Shown: one piece after another, positions 55,226 to 62,748 of the stretch
Position numbering within the stretch: the stretch's first letter is position 1
How the letters are laid out: the number at the start of each line of letters is the position of its first letter
Assembly: GCF_025961225.1 (NCBI RefSeq)
Contig: NZ_JAOQNG010000004.1
Span: 589,001-653,000, forward strand
DNA from: Azospirillum canadense
GTDB lineage: Bacteria; Pseudomonadota; Alphaproteobacteria; Azospirillales; Azospirillaceae
Length of the DNA: 64,000 bases
Reading direction: 5' to 3'
Translations under genes and position numbers: made by a program
Notes under the pieces: generated by a model
Told to the model about the DNA's origin: nothing
Seen by the model: only the letters and a program-made list of their open reading frames with translations
Databases searched by the model: none

Positions 55226-57412
55226 TTACCGTGCCCGGGCGACAACCCGTGGCGTAGGGTCAGCCTGCGCCTGGATCGCGCCGATCACGGCGGCCTGCGG
55301 ATGGCCGAGGTCATGCAGCGCCCGAACGCAGTCCTCCGCCCGCTCCGAGGGCACGCCGGCCAGCAGCCCGCCGGCGGTCTGTGGGTCGAACAGCAGCGCG
55401 GTCCGCGCATCCGGCACAGCGCCGGCCAGCCGCGCCCCGGCGCGGGCGTTTTCCGGATGCAGGGTGCTGGCGACCCCGGCCCCCAACAGTTCCAGTGCCC
55501 CCGGAAGCGCCGCGATGGCGCCAAGGTCCAGCGTGGCGTCCACCTCTGAGGCGTCCAGCATCTCCAGCAGGTGGCCGAGCAGCCCGAAACCGGTGACGTC
55601 GGTGCAGGCCACGGCGCCATGCTCCACCAGGCAGGCCGCGGCGGGGCCGGAGGACCGCTGCATCGCCTCCAGCGCCGCAGCGACCCAGGGGGCTCGCGCC
55701 CTGCCCTGCATCGCCGCCGCCATCACCACCCCGGTGCCCAACGGCTTCGTCAGCACCAGCGCGTCGCCGGGCCTCAAGCCGCCCTTGCGCAGCACGGTCG
55801 GACCGGCGATGCCGGTGACGGCAAATCCCAGGCCGGGCTCCGCGGTTTCCGCGCTGTGGCCGCCGACGAGGCGCGCGCCGGCACCCTCCAGCACCTCCAG
55901 CCCGCCGCGCAGCATCTGGTACAGGTCGTCCTCCTGGATCGCGCCGCGGGCCGGCGGCAGCCCGGCGATGGCGAGCGCGGTCAGCGGCGTCCCGCCCATG
56001 GCGTGGATGTCGCCCAGCGCGTGGGTGGCGGCGATGCGGCCGAAGACATAGGGGTCGTCCACGAAGGCGCGGAAGAAGTCCACCGTCTGCAACAGCGGCC
56101 CCTGCGCCGGCAGGGCCACCACCGCCGCGTCGTCCCCAACGCCGGTGGGAGTGCCGGGCAGGTCGAGCCGCTCCAGAACCCGCGCCAGCACGGCGGCTGG
56201 CACCTTCGCGCCGCAGCCGCCGCAGCGCATCTCGGCCGGCGGCTGCGAGCGTGGAACCGGGCGCATGGACGTCAGGTCCTGATAGTCGCGCATCCAGCGC
56301 CGGTCGATCCACTGCTTCAGCCTCCAGACCCACGCCCCTTCCGCCACCAGCGACCCGCGGGAGGCCACAGCGTAGGCGTCGCCCGCGCCGATCAGCGACA
56401 GGAATTGTTTCTGCGGGGTGAAGGGCCTCGGGTCCTGTCCCGCCAGGGTGCGCCGCAGGTTGGCAACCAGCGGCGGCCCCTGCCGCACGGCGAAGACGCC
56501 GGCCTTTGGGCGGGGGTGCGGCTGCACCGACGCCACATCGCCGGCCGCGAAGACCAGCGGGTCGTTCAGGGAGCGCAAACCCGCGTCCACGGCGATGAAG
56601 CCGCGCTCGTCGAGCACGAGCCCCGTCCCGGCCAGCCAGGGGGCGGCACCGGCCTGGGTTGCCCAGACCACCGCGTCGCAGGCGATCCGCGCGCCGTCCT
56701 GGAGGTCCAGCCCGTCGGCGGCCACCGACGCCACCGCGACCTCCTCCCGAAGCTCCACGCCACGCTCCGCCAGCAGGCGCCGGAAGACGCGGGCGACGCC
56801 CGGCGGGTGCCCGTCCAGCAGCCGCCCGCGCGTGACCAGCGTGAAGCGGGGCAGCACGGCGGGGCAGCCGTGGCGCAGCGCGCGCTGCATGGACAGCACC
56901 ACCTCCACCCCCGCCGCCCCGCCGCCGACCATGGCCACGTGCAGCGGTTCCGCCGCGGCGCACAGCCGGTCGGCCAGCCGCTCCCACCGGTCGATCAGCC
57001 CGTCAATGGGCTTCAGCGGGATGGCGTGCTCCGCCGCCCCCGGCGTGTCGAGCGTCGGGCGGGAGCCGGTGTCCAGCGACAGCACGTCGTAGCGGAGCGG
57101 CGGCCGCCCGCTCAGCAGGACCCGCCGCTCCGCGCGGTCGAGCCCGACCGCCTCCGCGTGGATCAGCCGCGCCCCAGCGAACCGCGCGAGGCGCACGAGG
57201 TCGATGTGGCAGTCGTCGCGCTGGTAATGCCCGGCGATGAAGCCGGGGACCATGCCGGAATAGGGGGTCTCCAGGTCGCGGGCGACCAGCGTCAGGCGCA
57301 CGCCGGGGAGCGGGCGCATGCCGAAGCTCTTCAGCACATGCACATGGGCGTGCCCGCCGCCGACGAGCACGAGATCCTGTTCTATGGGCCCGTCGGTGGG
57401 GCTGGTCTGCAT
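55226..57412 (-). CDS. selD: NDH-2-like FAD oxidoreductase fused to selenophosphate synthetase
   Basis: A 728-residue two-part protein. Residues 1 to about 380 are a pyridine nucleotide-disulfide oxidoreductase of the NDH-2 type (VLVGGGHAHVHVLKSFG as FAD site, VAMVGGGAAGVEVVLSM as NAD site, LVFAAGDVAS). From Met395 a complete SelD follows: CGGCGAK with Cys400 and Lys403 at the catalytic spacing, GVGDDAAVV, TVDFFRAFVDDPYVFGRIAA, GGHSAETAEPG and LLFDPQTAGGLLAGV. SelD makes selenophosphate from selenide and ATP. The flavin domain may supply reduced selenium, but this is inference. Cys replaces Sec at the active site. The gene ends 59 bases before the fdh operon. Confidence 0.92.
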   Translation of the reverse strand: MQTSPTDGPIEQDLVLVGGGHAHVHVLKSFGMRPLPGVRLTLVARDLETPYSGMVPGFIAGHYQRDDCHIDLVRLARFAGARLIHAEAVGLDRAERRVLLSGRPPLRYDVLSLDTGSRPTLDTPGAAEHAIPLKPIDGLIDRWERLADRLCAAAEPLHVAMVGGGAAGVEVVLSMQRALRHGCPAVLPRFTLVTRGRLLDGHPPGVARVFRRLLAERGVELREEVAVASVAADGLDLQDGARIACDAVVWATQAGAAPWLAGTGLVLDERGFIAVDAGLRSLNDPLVFAAGDVASVQPHPRPKAGVFAVRQGPPLVANLRRTLAGQDPRPFTPQKQFLSLIGAGDAYAVASRGSLVAEGAWVWRLKQWIDRRWMRDYQDLTSMRPVPRSQPPAEMRCGGCGAKVPAAVLARVLERLDLPGTPTGVGDDAAVVALPAQGPLLQTVDFFRAFVDDPYVFGRIAATHALGDIHAMGGTPLTALAIAGLPPARGAIQEDDLYQMLRGGLEVLEGAGARLVGGHSAETAEPGLGFAVTGIAGPTVLRKGGLRPGDALVLTKPLGTGVVMAAAMQGRARAPWVAAALEAMQRSSGPAAACLVEHGAVACTDVTGFGLLGHLLEMLDASEVDATLDLGAIAALPGALELLGAGVASTLHPENARAGARLAGAVPDARTALLFDPQTAGGLLAGVPSERAEDCVRALHDLGHPQAAVIGAIQAQADPTPRVVARAR

Positions 57413-57748
57413 CTCGGGTGCCGCTCGGGCCGTTGGGCGACCGGCCCGATGCTCCCGTGTGGAGCTTGGACGCGGCCGGTCCCGGCATAATGCCGCGGGC
57501 CGCGCCGGAGTTCCACCGCGCGGGCTTCGCCGAGTCGCCGGTTTCCCGGCCCGGCGCCGGCGCGGCGCCCCGGCAAACCGGAATTTATCCCATTCGGCCA
57601 GGAATTTTCTTGCTTCAAGTGGCTTTTGAGCCTTTTCCCGGTCGGTTTGGCCTGGAGAGGCTTGCGCACAGGAAAGCGGCAGAGTACGTCAGAGGCGCCG
57701 AGAACCCCAGCGATGCTGCGGGTTTCGAAATGAACAGAGGAGTAGGGA
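57413..57748. promoter_or_regulatory. 336-base divergent promoter region, selD fusion / HU
   Basis: No gene is supported. The left 170 bases are very GC-rich. From about 57590 the sequence becomes AT-richer (GGAATTTATCCCATTCGG, TTTTCTTGCTTCAAGTGG), which is the probable HU promoter zone. AGAGGAGTAGGG just before 57749 is a strong ribosome site for HU. I cannot place exact -35/-10 boxes. Confidence 0.4.
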
Positions 57749-58033
57749 ATGACGAAGGCCGACCTCATCGACGCCATCGCCGCCAAGCTGGGCGGCACCA
57801 AGGCGGACGCCGGCAAGGCGCTGGACGCCGTGCTCGAGAGCCTGCAGGACGCGCTCGTCAAGGGCGAGACCGTCAAGCTGCCCGGCTTCGGGCAGTTCGA
57901 GATCGCCGAGCGCGGTGAGCGCACCGGCCGCAACCCGCAGACCGGCGCGGAAATCAAGATCGCGGCCTCCAAGGCCCCGAAGTTCTCCGCCGGCAAGGCT
58001 CTCAAGGACGCCATCAACGGCAAGGCCGACTGA
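57749..58033 (+). CDS. HU-family nucleoid DNA-binding protein
   Basis: A 94-residue protein typical of HU-beta: MTKADLIDAIAAKLGGTKAD at the start, VKLPGFGQFEIAERGERTGR with the GRNPQTG arm tip, and SAGKALKDAIN at the end. HU dimers bend and wrap DNA. Strong AGGAG site upstream; single-gene unit closed by the terminator at 58065. Confidence 0.95.
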   Translation: MTKADLIDAIAAKLGGTKADAGKALDAVLESLQDALVKGETVKLPGFGQFEIAERGERTGRNPQTGAEIKIAASKAPKFSAGKALKDAINGKAD

Positions 58034-58064
58034 CGCCGTCGAGGCAGGCCGACCCGTCGCGCCT

Positions 58065-58092
58065 GGGGCAGCGGCAACGCTGCCCCTTTGCA
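58065..58092 (+). terminator. Rho-independent terminator after HU gene
   Basis: A perfect nine-base stem GGGGCAGCG-GCAA-CGCTGCCCC (58065-58086) is followed by TTTGCATTT, 32 bases after the HU stop. Confidence 0.85.
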
Positions 58093-58197
58093 TTTCTGGG
58101 TGGGGCCGTTTCAGGGCACAAGTTTTGTGGACACGGGCGGGGCCCCTCGCCTGTTGACCGGTTGGTGTTGGCGAACCGACCGCAGCAAGGCGATAGC

Positions 58198-58455
58198 ATG
58201 AGCAGCAGCATCTTTCGTTGGATCAAGATCGACGGAGCCTGGGAACCGGCCCGCGAGCAGGCGGACGGATCCTTCATGCCGATCGGCGACATCATCCCGC
58301 TCCCCGCCCGCGACGTGAAGATCGGGCCGGTCATCGAGCCGCCGCCCCGGAACGCCGACCGCGGTGCCGCGAAGGCAGGCGGCGCGGTGCCCTCCGCCCC
58401 CGCGGGACCGGACGACGCACTACCGCCGCCGGACAGCCCCCTGAATCCGGCCTGA
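58198..58455 (+). CDS. Unknown 85-residue protein
   Basis: Not recognised. It begins MSSSIFRWIKIDGAWEPARE, with a compact N-terminal half (FMPIGDIIPLPARDVKIGPV) and a Pro/Ala-rich, probably disordered tail (PPPRNADRG, DDALPPPDSPLNPA). An AAGG site is nine bases before the ATG. No signal peptide. Its 3' end lies 20 bases from the convergent gene at 58476. Confidence 0.55.
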   Translation: MSSSIFRWIKIDGAWEPAREQADGSFMPIGDIIPLPARDVKIGPVIEPPPRNADRGAAKAGGAVPSAPAGPDDALPPPDSPLNPA

Positions 58456-58475
58456 CTCCGGCCTGACGGGCGCGC

Positions 58476-59114
58476 TCAGCGGCCGCTGATCAGCTTGCCC
58501 ACCAGCGACTGGAAATCCCGCTGGAGGTTGTCCATGAAGATTTCGACGGGGTCCGTCGGGGGCGGCGGCTGACGCTGGACGGGCCACGGCTCGACCGGCA
58601 TTTCGGCGGTTTCCCTGGGGGCGGCCTGGTCGGGGACATACACCCGCTCCGGCGGCCGGGGCGCGTTCCAGGACGGCTCTTCCCGTGCCGTGTTCCACGT
58701 CGGGGGTGAGGACTGGGTTGGCCCTGGTCCCCGGGTCGGCCGGGGCTGCGGTTGCGAGCCCATGTCCCGCTTCGGCTTGGCCGGGGGCGCCGCGGGCCGC
58801 GGGCTGGGAACCGCCGCGACCTCCTTCCCGCGCGTGGCATCATCTGCCTGTTTGGTGTCTGTCTGTTTGGCGTCGGTCTGCTTGGGCACGACGATCGGCT
58901 CACCCGCCGCGGGCGCGCCGCCGACGGAGTTGCGCGCGAAGGCGTCCTTGCACAGGCCGCGCTGGTGGGCACGGTCGAGCGCCTGCCCCTCCAGAAGCCA
59001 GCAATCGATCGCCTGCGCCCTGCACACCGTCGCCGCCGCTGCGACCGCCGCCGCGGACAGCGCCAGGATCACCGCGCCGGACCGAAGCGCCTGACGCCCA
59101 AAAATCTGTCCCAT
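58476..59114 (-). CDS. Unknown exported proline-rich protein
   Basis: A 212-residue protein with a signal peptide (ALRSGAVILALSAAAVAAAA, cleavage near CRAQA) from an ATG with a strong GGGGAGG site. The mature part has CWLLEGQALDRAHQRGLCKD (two Cys), then a low-complexity region with the short repeat KQTDAKQTDTKQADD and many Pro residues, and a C-terminal helix (PVEIFMDNLQRDFQSLVGKL). Probably periplasmic; function unknown. Confidence 0.7.
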   Translation of the reverse strand: MGQIFGRQALRSGAVILALSAAAVAAAATVCRAQAIDCWLLEGQALDRAHQRGLCKDAFARNSVGGAPAAGEPIVVPKQTDAKQTDTKQADDATRGKEVAAVPSPRPAAPPAKPKRDMGSQPQPRPTRGPGPTQSSPPTWNTAREEPSWNAPRPPERVYVPDQAAPRETAEMPVEPWPVQRQPPPPTDPVEIFMDNLQRDFQSLVGKLISGR

Positions 59115-59267
59115 GTCCGCCTCCCCGGACCCGCCGCCACCCGGGGCGGCCACCCTCATGCAGGGACCTACACGGCGGCAGGGGCCATCATTCCCTGATC
59201 ATTCGGGGTGCGGTGGATCAGGGGGCATACCCCCCTGGCCCAGGGGACACAGGAGACAGGGGCCGGG

Positions 59268-59873
59268 TCAGGCCAGTTCGACGCGCAGCGCGAAGGGGCC
59301 GCTGTCGCCCTGTTCCGCGACGAACCGCACATCCTCGCCGTCGGCCACGATGTCCAGGCCCGACTGCCGCAGGATCGTGCGGTCGAAATAGACGCCGATG
59401 CCGGTCTCGTCGTTCCACGGGTCGATCAGGCCCGATTGGCTGTCGAGATTGTACCAGCGCACCGTCCCGTAGATCATGTCGTCCGGGGAGATCGCCATCA
59501 GCGCCGGCGGCAGGCGCTCGACACGGCGCTGCGGTACCTCCCGGACGCCCTGAGGCTTGGCCGGCTTGCCGTCCATTGGCGGCACGGCGGCGGCACGGGT
59601 GCGGCGCGCCTTCGGCTCGCGCGGCGGCTTCGGTTCCGCGGGGGCGGCCGGGGTGACCGAGTGGATGGCCGCGACCTGGGGGCCCTTCGGGCTGGGCACG
59701 ACGTCGCAGACCAGGACGGTCCCTTCCGTCAGCGTCACCTCCCCCAGGGGGGCCAGGACCTTGGAATGCAGAAACGCTTCCCCGCTTCCGTCGGACAAAC
59801 GAATGAAGCCGAAGCCCTTGTCCGCCTTGTACCACTTCACCGTCGCGGTGACATTCTTCAGTTCGTCGTTCAC
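59268..59873 (-). CDS. Dual cold-shock-domain protein
   Basis: A 201-residue protein with two CSDs. The first (TATVKWYKADKGFGFIRLSD, then EAFLHSKVL) keeps the RNP1-like KGFGFI motif. The second (YGTVRWYNLDSQSGLIDPWN, then GVYFDRTILRQ) is degenerate. They are joined by a basic Pro/Ala linker. Such double-CSD proteins are common in alphaproteobacteria and bind single-stranded nucleic acid. The start is probably the GTG at 59873; the ribosome site is weak and the upstream open frame lacks a better start. Confidence 0.82.
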   Translation of the reverse strand: MNDELKNVTATVKWYKADKGFGFIRLSDGSGEAFLHSKVLAPLGEVTLTEGTVLVCDVVPSPKGPQVAAIHSVTPAAPAEPKPPREPKARRTRAAAVPPMDGKPAKPQGVREVPQRRVERLPPALMAISPDDMIYGTVRWYNLDSQSGLIDPWNDETGIGVYFDRTILRQSGLDIVADGEDVRFVAEQGDSGPFALRVELA

Positions 59874-60260
59874 TCGTTCACTCTGGATGCTCGGTTGTCG
59901 GAAGGAAACGAAAGCAACACTGACGGTATTTGCACGGCGATGCAACGCACCCGTCACGCCGCCAGCCCACCGGACGCACCATCGCGCTCCGCGGGCGCCC
60001 GGGTGTGCCCCCGGGTGTGACCGGGCGGCGTCACCGGCCCCAGGGGCGAAGAGACGAACAATGCGGCGTCCAACGGTGCATAATCCACCCGGACCGCTTC
60101 CTGCAACGACATCATACCGGCGCCGGTGCCGGAATCGAAGAATATCGCGCGAAACGGCGCGCGGGGGATGTGCTGAAAAAACGCCGGCCCGGCCTCTGGG
60201 TTCCCAGTCCCGGCTTCCGCTATTTCGGATCGCCCCCTTCGGCACCTCCTTCGGCCACGC
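59874..60260. other. 387-base gap, cold-shock gene leader/promoter side, no firm gene
   Basis: Nothing firm is encoded. A short minus-strand frame (59954-60115, 53 codons from the ATG at 60115) has no ribosome site and is not called. The inverted repeat TTGCA-6-TGCAA (minus strand, about 59925-59940) lies just upstream of the cold-shock gene and may be promoter-linked. GGGTGTG is repeated near 60000-60020. Confidence 0.35.
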
Positions 60261-61937
60261 TCAGGCGACCGCCGCGGCGCCGGCCCGCGGCAGGACGACG
60301 GCGCGCACCGTTGCGGTGCGGCCTCGCACCGGCAGGTCCCGCGCCTCGCCGGAGCCGAGCACCACGCCCGCGCGCCGGACCGTTCCGTCGGACACGACCA
60401 GTTCGGCGTCCAGCTCCTTCGCCAGCCCTTCCAGGCGGCTGGCCACATTCACCACGTCCCCGACCGCGGTCAGCGAGGTCGCGGGGCCGTAGCCCATCTC
60501 CCCCACGATGGCGACGCCGGCGTGCAGACCCATGGCCAGACGCAGGGGATGACCCAATTCCCGCTGCAGGTTGCCGTTCAGGTCTTCCACCCCCCGTGCG
60601 ATGGCCGCGGCGGCGGACAGCGCCTGGCGGCAGGCCTGCGTCGGCTCGCTCTCCACGCCGAACAGCGCCATCGCCCCGTCGCCGATGAACTTGTCCACGC
60701 GCCCGCCCTCGCGCTCGACGGCGTTGCCGACCATGGCGAAATACTGGTTCAGCAGATAAACCACGTCGAAGGGCAGCTTCTGCTCCGACAAGGCGGTGAA
60801 GCCGCGCAGGTCGCAGAACAGCACGGCGATGAAGCGCTCCTCCCCGCTCCACCGCTGCTCGGCCGGCTGTTGGCCCAAAACGTTGGCGCGCAGCAAGGGG
60901 ATCACCGCCACGTCCGACACCGGGCGGAGTTGGCACGCCAGCCGCACGCCCGGCGGGGCGCCGACCCGCGCGAGCGTCGCGCGCTCTTCCGGCGCGGGTT
61001 CCGGCTGGTCGGACAAGCTTCCCAGCAGGCGCACCCGGCAAGTGGAGCAGCGCCCCCGTCCGCCGCACACGGACAGGTGCGGGATGCCGGCCAGCCGGCT
61101 GGCCTCCAGGACCGTGAAGCCGCGCGGCACGGCGACGGTCTGGCGGTCCGGGTAGCGGATGCGCACCAGCGTGCGGCGCTGCCGCAGGAAGCGCAAGGTC
61201 CGCGCGCCGAGGACCCCGAGAAGGGAGCCCCAGGCCACGCTGTAGGCGGCCCACCACATGGTGCCCATGACCGGGGGCGGCGGCACCATCGGCTTCAGCC
61301 CGTTGGTCTCGACCAGCAAGGCGACGTCGCGGCCAGCCTGCGCAAAGCCGATCAGGGCCAGCACGGGCACCATCAGCGCCAGGGCGAACAGGACGGGGAA
61401 GGCCCGCGGGTACCAGCGGCGGTGACGCAGCCAGAAATGCAGGCCGATGCAGCCGTGCACCCAGGCGACGACCAGGATGATGGCCTGCCGCAGGCCGTTG
61501 GTCGGGACCTCGACCCACATCAGCTGGAGGATGACGTCGTAGGTGTCCTCGAAGCTCGACATCGCCGACCGGACCCGCGTCCCCAGCACGTGGGGAATGA
61601 GGAGGAACGGAATGGACAGGCCGAGGACGAGCTGCCACAGGTCCGATCCTGGCATGCGCAGGGTGCGCCGGCGGTACAGCGCCAGCAGCGCCAGGCCGGC
61701 GTGGACCAGGAAGGACCCATAGAGGAGCACGGTGCCCGGCACGCTGCGCCAGACGGCGACGAACCAGTCCTGCGCCTGCGCCATCGCTTCGAGCGACACG
61801 ATGCCCAGGGCATGGTTCAGCAGGTGGGTGGTGAGGAAGGTGAAGATGATCAATCCGGTGGACAGCCGCAGGCCACGCACCGTGACCGGAGCACTCCATC
61901 GCAGCCCGCTGGGCCAATCCCCTTCCCTGACCGCCAT
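60261..61937 (-). CDS. Membrane adenylate cyclase with cytochrome-b-like anchor and 2Fe-2S domain
   Basis: A 558-residue protein in three parts. Residues 20 to about 260 hold six predicted membrane helices with spaced His (FTFLTTHLLNHALGIVSL, GSFLVHAGLALLALYRRR, IPHVLGTRVRSAMSSFEDTY, AWVHGCIGLHFWLRHRR), resembling a succinate-dehydrogenase-type diheme anchor. A plant-type ferredoxin domain has Cys291, 297, 300 and 335 (SVCGGRGRCSTC, LACQ). A class III cyclase domain has metal Asp376 and Asp420 (FCDLRGFTALSE, KFIGDGAMALFG) and LTAVGDVVNVASRLEG. The plan matches the CyaC redox-sensing cyclases of rhizobia. ATG at 61937 has an AAAGGGGG site. Confidence 0.9.
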   Translation of the reverse strand: MAVREGDWPSGLRWSAPVTVRGLRLSTGLIIFTFLTTHLLNHALGIVSLEAMAQAQDWFVAVWRSVPGTVLLYGSFLVHAGLALLALYRRRTLRMPGSDLWQLVLGLSIPFLLIPHVLGTRVRSAMSSFEDTYDVILQLMWVEVPTNGLRQAIILVVAWVHGCIGLHFWLRHRRWYPRAFPVLFALALMVPVLALIGFAQAGRDVALLVETNGLKPMVPPPPVMGTMWWAAYSVAWGSLLGVLGARTLRFLRQRRTLVRIRYPDRQTVAVPRGFTVLEASRLAGIPHLSVCGGRGRCSTCRVRLLGSLSDQPEPAPEERATLARVGAPPGVRLACQLRPVSDVAVIPLLRANVLGQQPAEQRWSGEERFIAVLFCDLRGFTALSEQKLPFDVVYLLNQYFAMVGNAVEREGGRVDKFIGDGAMALFGVESEPTQACRQALSAAAAIARGVEDLNGNLQRELGHPLRLAMGLHAGVAIVGEMGYGPATSLTAVGDVVNVASRLEGLAKELDAELVVSDGTVRRAGVVLGSGEARDLPVRGRTATVRAVVLPRAGAAAVA

Positions 61938-62099
61938 CGCGCCCCCTTTCCGCCCTCGTGCACGTGCCGGCCACGAAGCGCGCCCGCGTCGCCGATGCCC
62001 CACGCTTCAAGCGTCGGTGCTCCCGCGGATGGTTTCAAGGCTCGCTCAACAACCCGTGATCCGGCGCCCGCGATCCGGCCCCCATGATCCGGACAGACC

Positions 62100-62290
62100 G
62101 TGCGGCACGAAAAAGGCCGCCCGAAGGCGGCCCGCAGTCTCTCTCCCTGGACCCTGCAAGAATCCAGGGTCTACCCTTCCAGAGTCGCCCGTCCGTGCGC
62201 AACTTGGCGAAACTGTCTATGCCGGCCCTGCCTGGCAGCCCGGAATGGGCCCAGGGGCTTGGGGCTCATTGTTCGCCACGTCAATGGTAA
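62100..62290 (-). ncRNA. Candidate small RNA ending in an orphan terminator
   Basis: Bounds are approximate. On the minus strand GGCCGCC-TTCG-GGCGGCC (62132-62115) is followed by TTTTT, a textbook terminator, but no minus-strand gene ends nearby: the chemotaxis receptor stops at 62749 with its own terminator. Just upstream of it GACCCTG and CAGGGTC (about 62149-62170) can pair. A transcript starting near 62290 would be about 190 bases. I cannot match it to a known family. Confidence 0.4.
62110..62132 (-). terminator. Rho-independent terminator, minus strand
   Basis: A seven-base perfect stem with a tetraloop followed by five T on the minus strand (A-run at 62110-62114 on the plus strand). 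Confidence 0.75.
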
Positions 62291-62353
62291 GTGACTCAAA
62301 CTCTTGATGTGGCTGTAATTTTTTGGTCTTTCAGCCTTGCGAGCTTTGCGCAT

Positions 62354-62372
62354 CTGGTATTTGGTATACCAG
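62354..62372. promoter_or_regulatory. GntR-like palindrome upstream of the 44-residue gene
   Basis: CTGGTAT-5-ATACCAG is a perfect inverted repeat containing the perfect decamer TGGTATACCA (62362-62371). TGGTATACCA resembles operators of FadR/FCD-type GntR regulators. It sits 36 bases before the start at 62408, where a repressor would block transcription. Confidence 0.55.
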
Positions 62373-62407
62373 AATATAGTCACCCCATCAGATCGATGGA
62401 GGACATC

Positions 62408-62542
62408 ATGACGACCACGACCTTCTCCCCCGCCGGCGCCTCGCACCAGCCGTCCACCGCCGTCCAGGCGATCCTCGGCTTCGCGGTCTCCTGGTTCAAG
62501 GCGACTCCGGTCTACATCGTCTACAGCGCGCTGGCCCGCTGA
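62408..62542 (+). CDS. Unknown 44-residue small protein
   Basis: A short open frame with a strong GGAGG site six bases before the ATG. Sequence starts MTTTTFSPAGASHQPSTAVQ, followed by the amphipathic or membrane-prone stretch AILGFAVSWFKATPVYIVYS and ends ALAR. No family recognised. The palindrome and AT-rich promoter region ahead of it argue that it is expressed and regulated. Confidence 0.6.
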   Translation: MTTTTFSPAGASHQPSTAVQAILGFAVSWFKATPVYIVYSALAR

Positions 62543-62673
62543 AACCAGACCGGACCAACCCTCCGGGGCCTGATCATCCGGGCGCACGCATCCCCGGCCG
62601 GGCCGGCCGCCGCTTTGGCGACAGCCTAGTCCCTTGCCCAACCCCAGGGATGACGTGAAACAGCGATGAACCG

Positions 62674-62708
62674 AAAAACGGGCTGCGCCTTCGGCGCGGC
62701 CTGTTTTC
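62674..62708. terminator. Bidirectional hairpin terminator
   Basis: AAAAACGGGCTGCGCC-TTCG-GGCGCGGCCTGTTTT forms a long stem with few mismatches, with T-runs on both sides. Read on the minus strand it lies about 40 bases after the chemotaxis receptor stop; read on the plus strand it can end the 44-residue gene transcript. Confidence 0.75.
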
Positions 62709-62748
62709 GTTTGGCGGACCCGCCGTCCTACCGAGCGGCGGCGCCCCG

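Noticed and set aside
59219..59237. CAGGGGG-CATA-CCCCCCTG hairpin as terminator of the cold-shock gene
   Set aside because: No T-run on either strand; noted only as a possible structure.
59954..60115. A 53-codon minus-strand frame in the gap before the cold-shock gene
   Set aside because: No ribosome site and no recognisable features; too weak to call.
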